Made by a program: the position numbers and the translations under genes
Source: SXOA01 sp046593355
GTDB lineage: Bacteria; Planctomycetota; Planctomycetia; Pirellulales; Pirellulaceae
Direction of reading: 5' to 3'
Assembly (NCBI GenBank): GCA_046593355.1
Contig: JBKJNY010000233.1
Location: 10,358 to 74,357, forward strand
Length of the DNA stretch: 64,000 nt
Notes under the pieces: generated by a model
Databases searched by the model: none
What the model was told of the DNA's origin: nothing
What the model saw: the letters and a program-made list of their open reading frames with translations, nothing else
Shown: one piece after another, positions 34,009 to 43,266 of the stretch
How the letters are laid out: every line of letters begins with the position of its first letter
Position numbering within the stretch: the first letter of the stretch is position 1

Positions 34009-34181
34009 TGCCGGAAAGCACGCATTTATCGCCGCGAATGCTCCTTTGGCGCGCCGCTTGCCTAAGTGGTCGCTCACATACCAGTCCTGCGCCGTTTTGA
34101 CAGCCGGACTGTTGTCCTCCCCCAACAAACTGACCATTTCCTGCCAGCCCGAATCAACCCAGCCTTTCCAGGAGCTTGCCG

Positions 34182-34520
34182 ATGTCGACCGCGACCAAAG
34201 AGAAACCCGTGGCCAAGAAGAAGACGGACCTGAAACTGCAGCCCCTCGGCGATCGCGTCGTGGTCCGCCGCGAATCCAGCGAAGCCAAGACCGCCGGCGG
34301 CATTGTGCTGCCCGATTCCGCCAAGGAGAAGCCCAGCCGGGGCGTGGTGATTTCCGTCGGCAATGGCAAGTTGCTCGATGACGGCAGCCGCGGGCAACTT
34401 CAGGTAAAGACGAACGACCGCGTCCTGTTCACCACCTGGGCCGGCGAAACTTTCAAAATCGGCGAAGAGGAACTGCTGCTGATGCGTGAGGAAGACATCC
34501 TCGCGATTCTGGAGGACTAG
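34182..34520 (+). CDS. groES: Co-chaperonin GroES
   Basis: 112 aa. AGGAG lies eight bases before the ATG. The GroES core LQPLGDRVVVRRESSEAKTAGGIVLPDSA includes the start of the mobile loop (the GroEL-binding GGIVL), and the end reads LLMREEDILAILED as in the family. A Lys-rich extension of about 18 residues (MSTATKEKPVAKKKTDLK) precedes the core. It caps the GroEL ring during protein folding and is followed by groEL 88 bases downstream. Confidence 0.97.
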   Translation: MSTATKEKPVAKKKTDLKLQPLGDRVVVRRESSEAKTAGGIVLPDSAKEKPSRGVVISVGNGKLLDDGSRGQLQVKTNDRVLFTTWAGETFKIGEEELLLMREEDILAILED

Positions 34521-34528
34521 CAAGGTGG

Positions 34529-34547
34529 GGTAGGCTTCCAGCCTGCC
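34529..34547. repeat. GGTAGGC-type hairpin between groES and groEL
   Basis: GGTAGGCT (34529-34536) pairs with AGCCTGCC (34540-34547) around TCC, with one T-G wobble. It may attenuate or stabilise the bicistronic message. Confidence 0.45.
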
Positions 34548-34608
34548 CTGCTCTGGTCTCCACCTGCGGCTACCACATACAACCAACCCATTCAGGAGTC
34601 TTGCTTAC

Positions 34609-36228
<1,620 letters not shown>

Positions 36229-36322
36229 TCGACTCGCTGCCTGAGTTTGGCAATTTGAAATTCCACGGCCACTTTCGGGTGGCCGTGGTGGTTTCTTGCG
36301 AACTACTTCTTCTACTTTTCTG

Positions 36323-36367
36323 TACTGAGTACTGAGTACTGAGTACTGAGTACTGAGTACTGAGTAC
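36323..36367. repeat. Heptamer tandem repeat (TACTGAG)6.4
   Basis: Six perfect TACTGAG copies plus TAC cover 45 bases between groEL and the convergent hydrolase gene. Confidence 0.97.
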
Positions 36368-36422
36368 CACGGCAAGTCGACCAAGCAAACGCCGACTAAT
36401 TCCTGTCCCCTGCCCCCTCTCC

Positions 36423-36446
36423 CTCTCACTCTCACTCTCACTCTCA
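36423..36446. repeat. Hexamer tandem repeat (CTCTCA)4
   Basis: Four perfect CTCTCA copies lie in a longer pyrimidine tract (about 36412-36455) that runs into the 3' end of the next gene on the minus strand. Confidence 0.9.
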
Positions 36447-37472
36447 CTTCACCTCAAACTCCGCCACCAGCGGATAGTGGTCGCTGATGTCCCGCTCGGC
36501 CTGGGGTATCTGCCAAAAGATGTCCATGTGGTCTTTGTCCTGCTCCTTGCCGCGGACGACGAGGTCGCGTCGGATGACGGAGCTTTTGAAGACCAGGTCG
36601 CTGCGTTTGGGATCGTCCTTCATCAGGGCGTCGGTGCAGAGGATGCGGTCGTACTGCATGTGGTTGAGGTGCGACGCCGTGACGTCACCGGAGAGTTTCA
36701 AGTGCGTGTCGAACAGGTCGTCATCCGTGGAAGGGGTGTCCAGCCCCAGAAAAATGCCCATGTCCCCCTCCTTCGTCGTGGCCGCGGCCAGCTCATCGGA
36801 GTTGAGGTCCCCCAAGATGATGAAATTCCGCTGCGGGGTAATGTGCTCCTTCATCCATTCCCGCGTCAGCCGCGCCTGCCGCCGGCGGATTTCCGCGCCG
36901 CTGTTCATCGCTCGCGTGTGCAGGTTGATGATTGTCAGCTTTTCACGCTCCGCTCCGGTACCCCACTCAAAATCAGCCACGATATGCTTGGTGAGGTTGT
37001 AGAACTTCTTGTCCTTTGCCGGCTTGTTGTCCTCCAACTGCTCCTTCGTCCGCTCCTTCCTCCCGAAACCGGTGAGGCCGGAGAGGGCCATGATAGCGAC
37101 GTCCTGCTCGGTAAAGAAGTCCTCCCCCTCCACGTAGGCGATGCGGTAGTTCAGGTTGTAGTCGCTCTTGAGTTTCTGGCTCAGGTAAAACAGAACCCGC
37201 CGGTTCTCCACTTCCTGCAATGCCAAAATGTCCGGCTTGATTTCGCTGATCACCTTGGCGACGCCGGCCAGCTTCCAGTCCCAGTCCTCGCGGCTGGGGG
37301 CGGCTTGTTTTTTCGCCAGGTCGGCGCTGTTGTCGCCGGTGTATTGATCGAAGAACCACTCCAGGTTCCAAGTGGCGATGGTCAGCTTTTTGGGTTTTTC
37401 ATCGGCGGACGCGGACGGAGTCATTGCCACCGCAAGCAGGGCTCCCAGGGCAAATGCGCGCGTCAAGTTCAT
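36444..37472 (-). CDS. Secreted endonuclease/exonuclease/phosphatase (EEP) family protein
   Basis: 342 aa with a signal peptide (LTRAFALGALLAVAMTPSASA). EEP motifs: IATWNLEWFFD (Asn), PDILALQEVENR (metal-binding Glu), TIINLHTRA, IILGDLNSDE (Asp and Asn) and the final ISDHYPLVAEF (Asp-His). These are the catalytic residues of DNase I-like phosphodiesterases. The secreted location suggests hydrolysis of extracellular nucleic acids or phosphoesters. The minus-strand tandem repeat CTCTCA overlaps its last codons. Confidence 0.9.
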   Translation of the reverse strand: MNLTRAFALGALLAVAMTPSASADEKPKKLTIATWNLEWFFDQYTGDNSADLAKKQAAPSREDWDWKLAGVAKVISEIKPDILALQEVENRRVLFYLSQKLKSDYNLNYRIAYVEGEDFFTEQDVAIMALSGLTGFGRKERTKEQLEDNKPAKDKKFYNLTKHIVADFEWGTGAEREKLTIINLHTRAMNSGAEIRRRQARLTREWMKEHITPQRNFIILGDLNSDELAAATTKEGDMGIFLGLDTPSTDDDLFDTHLKLSGDVTASHLNHMQYDRILCTDALMKDDPKRSDLVFKSSVIRRDLVVRGKEQDKDHMDIFWQIPQAERDISDHYPLVAEFEVK

Positions 37473-37602
37473 GGGTCACCTGGGAAGAATTCTTCGGTGT
37501 TCTTACGCAGGGCAGTTTATCAGCCGCGGATGCGCGCCGCACCCGGCCCTGCGAAAAGTGAGGTCACTTGCGTATAATTGAAGGACCGGATGTGAAGGCG
37601 TT

Positions 37603-38019
37603 ATGAACATTGAAGAGATCTGCGACGATTTTGATGACCTGGGCGATGCCGAGGACCAGATGCATTATTTGATCGAGCTCGGGCAGGCACTGCCGGGGCT
37701 GGATGCGCGGCACAAAGTCGAGGCGAACAGGGTGCAAGGTTGCCAGAGCAACGTCTGGCTGATTGCCGGTCCCGACGAGCAGAACCCTGCCGGCATCAAG
37801 TTCGAGGCTGACACCGATGCCCTGATCGTCAAGGGAATCGTGGCCGTGCTGCTGGCGGCTTACTCGGGCCGAACACCCGAGGAAATCCTGGCGTATCCTA
37901 TCGACGACGTTTTCAAGAGGCTGCAACTGACGCGATTTTTGAGTCCGATGCGAAGCAACGGCCTGCATTCGATGGTCAAGCGGATTCAAGCACTGGCGCA
38001 ACATTCCCTGGCAGTCTGA
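37603..38019 (+). CDS. sufE: SufE-like sulfur acceptor protein
   Basis: 138 aa. The family core is present: QMHYLIELGQALPGLD, the acceptor Cys in RVQGCQSNVWL (about residue 51), and VKGIVAVLLAAYSG. SufE accepts persulfide sulfur from SufS and stimulates its desulfurase activity for iron-sulfur cluster assembly. It is followed 24 bases later by sufS, so the two are probably one operon. Confidence 0.95.
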   Translation: MNIEEICDDFDDLGDAEDQMHYLIELGQALPGLDARHKVEANRVQGCQSNVWLIAGPDEQNPAGIKFEADTDALIVKGIVAVLLAAYSGRTPEEILAYPIDDVFKRLQLTRFLSPMRSNGLHSMVKRIQALAQHSLAV

Positions 38020-38043
38020 ATTATCGAAAGTTGTGATTTGCCA

Positions 38044-39336
38044 ATGTCCGCCCTCAACGTTGAGGAAATCCGCCGCGACTTTCCGATCCTCTCCGCCCTC
38101 GGTGAGAACGGCCGGCCGGTGATCTACCTGGACAATGCCGCCAGCACGCAGCGGCCGCGGCAGGTGATCGACGCGATGGAGCGGGTGTACGAAACCTGCT
38201 ACGCCAATGTCCACCGGAGCGGCCACGGCTTCAGCGCCCAGACGACGGCTCTTTATGAAGCCAGCCGCGAAGCGGCGCGGAGCTTGATTGGAGCGAAGAG
38301 CACGAATGAAGTCATCTTCACCAGCGGCACCACCGCGGGAATCAACCTGGTGGCGCGGAGCTGGGGGGACGAGAATCTGAAGGCGGGGGATGAAATCCTG
38401 CTGAGCGTGATGGAGCATCATTCCAACATCGTTCCCTGGCAACAACTCGCGAAGCGGACTGGCGCGGTCATCCGCTGGGTGCCGGTGACCGACGATTTTG
38501 AACTGGACCTGGCGGCCATGGATGGGCTGCTTTCCGAGCGGACAAAAATCGTGGCGATCACGGCCGTTTCCAATGTGCTCGGCACGATCAATCCTGTGAC
38601 GCAATTAGTGGAGAAGGCTCATCGCGCTGGGGCAAAAATTCTGATCGATGCCGCCCAGTGCGTTCCCCATGAGCCGACCAATGTCCAGGAGTGGGACGCC
38701 GACTTTGTGGCCTTCAGTGGGCACAAGATGCTCGGCCCTAGCGGCATTGGAATTCTCTACGGTCGCGAGGAGCTGCTGGAGGCGATGCCGCCCTTTATGG
38801 GAGGGGGCAGCATGATCGGCACGGTGACTCTGGAGGGCTTCACGCCCGCGAATTTGCCCGCCAAGTTTGAAGCCGGAACGCCCCCGATTGTGCCGGCCAT
38901 CGGCTTGGCCCCGGCCATCGAGTATTTGCAGCGAGTGGGACTGCCCCAGGTGTTCGCCCACGAACAGCGATTGGCGCGGCGCGCTCACGAACTGCTTGGC
39001 GAAATCGAAGGAGTCCGGATTCTTGGGCCGTCGCCGGAACGAAAGGCCGGAACCGTCTCCTTCACGATGGAAGGGGTCCATTCCAAGGACATCGCTGTCC
39101 TGCTCGACCAAATTTCAGGCATCGCAGTCCGCGAGGGGCACCACTGCGCGATGCCGCTGCACGCCCGGTTCGGCATTCCTGCCTCCTGCCGGGCCAGCTT
39201 CTATCTCTACAACACGCTGGACGAGGTGGCACAGTTGGCGGCCGGAGTGAAGAAGGCCCAGCAGATGTTGCTAAGAAAACCCGCCGGAACAAAGCGTGTG
39301 CCCCAAGCGCCATCGCCGCCGGATTCACCTGGATAG
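38044..39336 (+). CDS. sufS: Cysteine desulfurase SufS
   Basis: 430 aa from the ATG at 38044 (MSALNVEEIRRDFPIL). A class V PLP enzyme: the PLP-binding Lys is in FVAFSGHKMLGPSGIGILYG, and the active-site Cys is in REGHHCAMPLHARFG, the SufS-type loop. It removes sulfur from cysteine to give alanine and a persulfide passed to SufE. The last 12 bases overlap the 3' end of a small convergent gene. Confidence 0.96.
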   Translation: MSALNVEEIRRDFPILSALGENGRPVIYLDNAASTQRPRQVIDAMERVYETCYANVHRSGHGFSAQTTALYEASREAARSLIGAKSTNEVIFTSGTTAGINLVARSWGDENLKAGDEILLSVMEHHSNIVPWQQLAKRTGAVIRWVPVTDDFELDLAAMDGLLSERTKIVAITAVSNVLGTINPVTQLVEKAHRAGAKILIDAAQCVPHEPTNVQEWDADFVAFSGHKMLGPSGIGILYGREELLEAMPPFMGGGSMIGTVTLEGFTPANLPAKFEAGTPPIVPAIGLAPAIEYLQRVGLPQVFAHEQRLARRAHELLGEIEGVRILGPSPERKAGTVSFTMEGVHSKDIAVLLDQISGIAVREGHHCAMPLHARFGIPASCRASFYLYNTLDEVAQLAAGVKKAQQMLLRKPAGTKRVPQAPSPPDSPG

Positions 39337-39534
39337 CGAGGATAACGCGGCCATCAGCAAGAAGAGGAACCACACGACGAAGAGAATCGCGCTGACGGCG
39401 AGGAGCGTGAGATTCTTCGCCGGCGGATGAGCGACGGGAAGATACGGACTGGGCGTCACAGCGGCTGCACCAGCCAGAGGCGCTTTTGGCGGCGAGGCTG
39501 GCTGTTCCTTTTTGAGATTCTTCTTCTTCGACAT
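39325..39534 (-). CDS. Small single-pass membrane protein
   Basis: 69 aa. A Lys-rich start (MSKKKNLKKEQ), a Pro/Ala linker and one C-terminal helix (about 42-64, LTLLAVSAILFVVWFLFLLMAAL). It starts 31 bases after the stop of the ketosynthase-like gene and ends inside sufS on the opposite strand. No family recognised; the tail-anchored layout and operon position suggest an accessory to the ketosynthase-like protein. Confidence 0.65.
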   Translation of the reverse strand: MSKKKNLKKEQPASPPKAPLAGAAAVTPSPYLPVAHPPAKNLTLLAVSAILFVVWFLFLLMAALSSLSR

Positions 39535-39565
39535 TCGCTTCCCTTTGAGACTCGTTCCCTTGGAC

Positions 39566-40831
39566 TCATGGCGCTGCCAGAACCACAGCGGCTGTCTGGC
39601 CGGTCGTGGACTGACTCAGCGCCAGCAGCACTTGTTTTTCCAGCGGCAGAGGCTCGTCCTTCACAACATTGACCGGACAAGCCTTGTCCGCCTCGGAATA
39701 GTTTTTTGTGGGAGGGACGCGGACGTTTTCTAACGCTAGGATGCTGGCGAGGAGTTCCACGGAGCCGCTGCCAGCGCCGATATCTCCGAAGTAACTCTTG
39801 AAGGCGGTCACCGGCACGCCGCCAAGTGTCCGCTCAATCGCCTGGGCCTCAACGGCATCACCTTCCAGGCTACCGCTGGCGCTCGCGCTGACGAAGCCGA
39901 CGTCTCGCGGCTGGATGTTTGCTTGGGCGAGTGCGGCGGTAATGGTTCCGGCAATCGCGGTTCCCCGCCGGGGTTGTCCGGCAACAGAGGCTTCAAAGAG
40001 CTGGCTGCCACCGAGGAGCCGGGCGAGGATCTTCGCGCCACGAGCCTCGGCGTGCTCGCGGGCTTCCAGGATGTACATGCCGGCTCCTTCGCCGGGAACG
40101 ATGCCGTCGCGGCGGGCGTCGAAGGGGCGAGGCGTTTCGTCGGCTGGGCCTGTCCACTGGGAAAGCTGTTTCCAACCGCGGAAGGTGAGCGCTCCCATCG
40201 TGACGGAAGAGCCGCTGCCGCCGCAAATCATCACGTCGGCATGGCCGCGGATAATTGCCTGCGAGGCTTCCAGGAAAGCGAGCAGGCTGGAGGCTCCCCC
40301 TTCGACAATCGAGTTGTTTGGTCCCCGCGCGTCGCTGGCGATGCCAATGTGGCAAGCCGCCATGTTGGGCAAGTATTTGAGCATCCAGAGCGGGAACAGG
40401 TTCTTCATGACCTGCTCGGCCCAAAGCTCATGGTGGAAGACGCCCTCAATCACGCAGTGGCGGTAGGAATCGGCAAGCTCGGGCAATTCGCCGTATAGCA
40501 TTTCGCTGCCGAGCACTACCCCCAGCCGTTCGGGGGCAACGGCATCCTTCGCCAATCCGGCATCCTGCAACGCCAGCATCGCGGCTGAAAAGGCGGCCTG
40601 GATTTCGCCCGACATAACTTTGAGCGTCTTGCGAGGCTGCACGTATTCTTTGGGCTCAAAGCCTTCAATCAATCCGGCATGGCGGAAAGGGAGGTCATTG
40701 CCGGCGAATTCCGGGATCAGCCGCACGCCGCTTTGACCGGTGGACAACGACGCCCAAACGGCTTCCCGCCCAATTCCCAGCGGACAGACAGCCCCCAGGC
40801 CGGTGACCACGACTTCGCGAGAATGGGGCAT
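39566..40831 (-). CDS. Beta-ketoacyl synthase homologue lacking the Cys-His-His triad
   Basis: 421 aa from the ATG at 40831 (MPHSREVVVTGLGAVCPLG, the KAS opening). The thiolase fold is recognisable throughout: GPNNSIVEGGASSLLAF, GDAVEAQAIERTLG, KSYFGDIGAGSGSVEL, PPTKNY. Aligned by eye to KAS II, the nucleophile Cys is Gly179 (IVEGGASS versus IATACTSG), the first His is Ser317 (VSASASGS versus VNAHGTST) and the second His is Asp350 (FGDIGAG versus TGHLLGA). Condensing activity is therefore unlikely. A chain-length-factor-like partner role or a new activity is inferred. No acyl carrier protein or second KS gene is in the window. Confidence 0.85.
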   Translation of the reverse strand: MPHSREVVVTGLGAVCPLGIGREAVWASLSTGQSGVRLIPEFAGNDLPFRHAGLIEGFEPKEYVQPRKTLKVMSGEIQAAFSAAMLALQDAGLAKDAVAPERLGVVLGSEMLYGELPELADSYRHCVIEGVFHHELWAEQVMKNLFPLWMLKYLPNMAACHIGIASDARGPNNSIVEGGASSLLAFLEASQAIIRGHADVMICGGSGSSVTMGALTFRGWKQLSQWTGPADETPRPFDARRDGIVPGEGAGMYILEAREHAEARGAKILARLLGGSQLFEASVAGQPRRGTAIAGTITAALAQANIQPRDVGFVSASASGSLEGDAVEAQAIERTLGGVPVTAFKSYFGDIGAGSGSVELLASILALENVRVPPTKNYSEADKACPVNVVKDEPLPLEKQVLLALSQSTTGQTAAVVLAAP

Positions 40832-41159
40832 GAATGAGAGCCGAGTTTGAATGCGGGTTTCGCCGCCAGTTTTCCAAATTCTACAGGGTTGCACTCTCCG
40901 AGGAATATCGGCGTGCGGGAGCCGCCGAGCCGGCGGGAACCAGCCGCGAGCCAACCAATCGGTTTATCCTATTGCCACCCTCGTTCCCAAGTTACCCGAT
41001 CGGCAAAGTTTCTCCCAGGGAGCAAGGACTTGGGCCGGCCAAAAATCAGGTATCAGCGGCCAGCAGTAGACAGCGGTCAAGAGGGAGGACATTCTAAAGG
41101 AAGTGGCGGGTTGCCGATGGATACCCAGTTCGGCAGGGACAGAATAATGGAACAGAATT
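40832..41159. other. Divergent intergenic region, no gene
   Basis: The 328 bp separate the ketosynthase-like gene (minus) from the HEAT lipoprotein (plus). Only short frames are seen. No clear promoter hexamers were picked out. Confidence 0.45.
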
Positions 41160-41735
41160 ATGAAGGCACAAATGGCCAACATTACAAGCGTCAGGTTCCA
41201 CAAGGAAAACCGCTTCCTCCGTGTTTTCCTGGTCCCATTCCTCGGCGCTTTCGTTCTCCTCGGCGGCTGCATTCCTCAGCCAATCTCGCACAAAAAGGTC
41301 AAACGGCGTCCGCCCGACCCGGATGTCATTTCGTCCCGGCTGGGATATACGTTTACAACCGCTCCCCGGCTACTGCGAGACGACCAGGTGAAGGCAGCGA
41401 CATTCCTCGTGCCGACCTTTGAAGAGCGAAGCGAACAGCAAGTGGCGGCCGAGGCGCTGTCGCAAATCGGCCCGCAAGCGGTGCCGGAGTTGCGCAGGGC
41501 TCTGCAAAGCCCCGATCCTCGTATTCGCCGCGAAGCGTCCGGCGTCTTGGTCCGGATGGGGCCCGATGCCAAGGAAGCTGTGCCCGATTTGATCCTTCTG
41601 CTCGACGATGAGGACGAAGCGATCCGTAAGCTGGCGGCCCGAGCCCTGGGCCGTATTGGCCCGGACGCCGCGTCCGCGGTTCCGGCACTGATGCGGACGC
41701 TGCTGGAAACTCAGCCCGCTCCTCCGCGGCAGTAA
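41160..41735 (+). CDS. HEAT-repeat lipoprotein
   Basis: 191 aa (an ATG at 41172 is an alternative start). A lipoprotein signal peptide ends in the lipobox LLGGC (Cys37). After a basic spacer (HKKVKRRPPDPD), three HEAT-type helical repeats run from about 90 to 185: AAEALSQIGPQAVPELRRAL, RREASGVLVRMGPDAKEAV and RKLAARALGRIGPDAASAV. Such repeats bind proteins. Membrane-anchored adaptor outside the cytoplasm is inferred. Confidence 0.85.
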   Translation: MKAQMANITSVRFHKENRFLRVFLVPFLGAFVLLGGCIPQPISHKKVKRRPPDPDVISSRLGYTFTTAPRLLRDDQVKAATFLVPTFEERSEQQVAAEALSQIGPQAVPELRRALQSPDPRIRREASGVLVRMGPDAKEAVPDLILLLDDEDEAIRKLAARALGRIGPDAASAVPALMRTLLETQPAPPRQ

Positions 41736-41742
41736 GACGTAA

Positions 41743-42357
41743 TCACATTTTCGTGTAATACAGGGGCTCCAGGAAGACACCTTTTTTCTTCGAGTTGCCT
41801 TCAAATGTGAATTCTCGGAGCACGCCTCCGAAGCGGGCTTGCGCCTTCTCCAGCCGCTCGGTGGCGCGCGGCACAGCCAATGCTAGCGCAGCGCCTCGCG
41901 CGGCAGCTCCCTGGTACAGTTCATACGTCTGAAAGTGATCGTCGACGAAGATGGGAATAAACACAGTGCCCACCATGATGAGAGACATCCGCTTCTGCAC
42001 CTGGTCGGACACAAATTGCGGATACCCCTCCACGACCGCGAGAGTACCTGGCTGGCCTGCTAGGTTCGCGTCGGATGGGTTCAGCGAACGCGGCCCATGA
42101 ACCTGAAACCGGCCGGCCATTTTGCGATCCAGCAAGGAGAGCACCTGCAATCGCTGCGAATCCGGCAGGTCACGCAGGGACATATCCAGGAACACAAAGG
42201 CGTGTGATTCGGACAGAAACACACCGGCCGCCTTGGCCAGTTCCACGTTCGTAATATGGTCGTCCCCCGCGCGGGTCAGCAGATTGAAGAACCGCCCGCC
42301 GTTATCGAGCGAAGCCTTCGCGCCTTGCAGGGTCTTATAGGGCTTGATCTCGCGCAT
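41743..42357 (-). CDS. Uncharacterised soluble protein
   Basis: 204 aa. GGGAAG lies about eight bases before the ATG. No signal peptide or convincing membrane helix; one moderately hydrophobic stretch (MSLIMVGTVFIPIFV). I recognise no family. It converges with the HEAT lipoprotein gene, eight bases apart. Even amino-acid composition and a ribosome site support a real gene. Confidence 0.65.
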   Translation of the reverse strand: MREIKPYKTLQGAKASLDNGGRFFNLLTRAGDDHITNVELAKAAGVFLSESHAFVFLDMSLRDLPDSQRLQVLSLLDRKMAGRFQVHGPRSLNPSDANLAGQPGTLAVVEGYPQFVSDQVQKRMSLIMVGTVFIPIFVDDHFQTYELYQGAAARGAALALAVPRATERLEKAQARFGGVLREFTFEGNSKKKGVFLEPLYYTKM

Positions 42358-42462
42358 TGGTCACTTCCCTTTCGAGGCCAGAATCAAACGTCATTCCCAT
42401 AATAGCAACATGATTACCAGGCGACTCTTGAGATCAGCCCTGTCTGAGTCCCTCGCCAGCAT

Positions 42463-43266
42463 TCATTTCTTCGCGTGCTCTTGGAAGAATTTCGTAATCA
42501 GTTCCGGGGCCTCGGCTGGGAATTTGTGACCGCCAGGGTAGGTGACCGATACCAGCGGGGTTCCCGTCTTGGACGGGTATTGCGTTCCCGTAAGAGTGCC
42601 GGCTTTCGCCCAAGGAGCCCCTTCGGCATCGCAGCCGTTTGACTTTTTCAACAAGTCCACCGCCCGCTTCTGCCAAGCAAATTTCACCAACGCGTCCTGC
42701 TCGCCGGCGACGTGGAGCGCCGGCTTGGGCTTTAGTTCTTTCGACCCTCGACCGGGAATGGCCCCTGAGGGGGCAACGGCGGCAAAAACGTCTCCGCGGT
42801 TGGCCCAGAGCAGATAGGTAAACCCCCCGCCGTTGGAATGTCCGGTGGCGTACACCCGCTGGGCATCCACTTTGTAATCGCTCTTGAGAGACGCCAAAAC
42901 AGCGTCGAAAAACTTGAGATCCCGATCCTGCTGCTCGCCGAGGCTGGGCTGCCAGCCGGACTTTTTTCCCTCGGGATCGGTCAGCCTGCCCGGTGTGTTC
43001 AAGCCCTGCATGTAAACAACAATCGCCTCCGGCCAGTGCTTGTGATAGGCGAACGTGCGGGCCGCGTGGGCCATGGTCCCCCCGTGCCCGTGAAATGCGA
43101 ACACGACGGGCGCTTGCTCCTTATCCGCTGCCGCTGGAATGTAAACCAGGGCCTGGCGGTCAACGCCATCCACCTTCCAGTCCATTTCCGCAAGTGGCGG
43201 ATCGGCAGCCCGCGCCGCGGAAGCCCCGGCGCACACCATCAGAAAAACGGCGATCAAGCTACGCAT
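42463..43266 (-). CDS. Secreted PHB-depolymerase/feruloyl-esterase-like hydrolase (LpqC family)
   Basis: 267 aa. The ATG at 43266 starts a signal peptide (RSLIAVFLMVCAGASAARAA). Motifs: VVFAFHGHGGT, nucleophile elbow ATGHSNGGGFTY, Asp in VAGEQDALVKF and His in YPGGHKFPAEAP, which is the LpqC/depolymerase order. The start lies upstream of the rarA stop, overlapping it by eight bases, so translation is probably coupled to an unrelated DNA-maintenance gene. Confidence 0.88.
   Translation of the reverse strand: MRSLIAVFLMVCAGASAARAADPPLAEMDWKVDGVDRQALVYIPAAADKEQAPVVFAFHGHGGTMAHAARTFAYHKHWPEAIVVYMQGLNTPGRLTDPEGKKSGWQPSLGEQQDRDLKFFDAVLASLKSDYKVDAQRVYATGHSNGGGFTYLLWANRGDVFAAVAPSGAIPGRGSKELKPKPALHVAGEQDALVKFAWQKRAVDLLKKSNGCDAEGAPWAKAGTLTGTQYPSKTGTPLVSVTYPGGHKFPAEAPELITKFFQEHAKK

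Noticed and set aside
33751..34137. 128-codon minus-strand frame upstream of groES
   Set aside because: No ribosome site, atypical composition, and it overlaps plus-strand leader signals.
33377..34181. CIRCE operator for groESL
   Set aside because: No TTAGCACTC-N9-GAGTGCTAA or near match was found on reading the region.
36323..36367. CRISPR-like array
   Set aside because: The unit is a seven-base tandem repeat without spacers; no cas genes are present.
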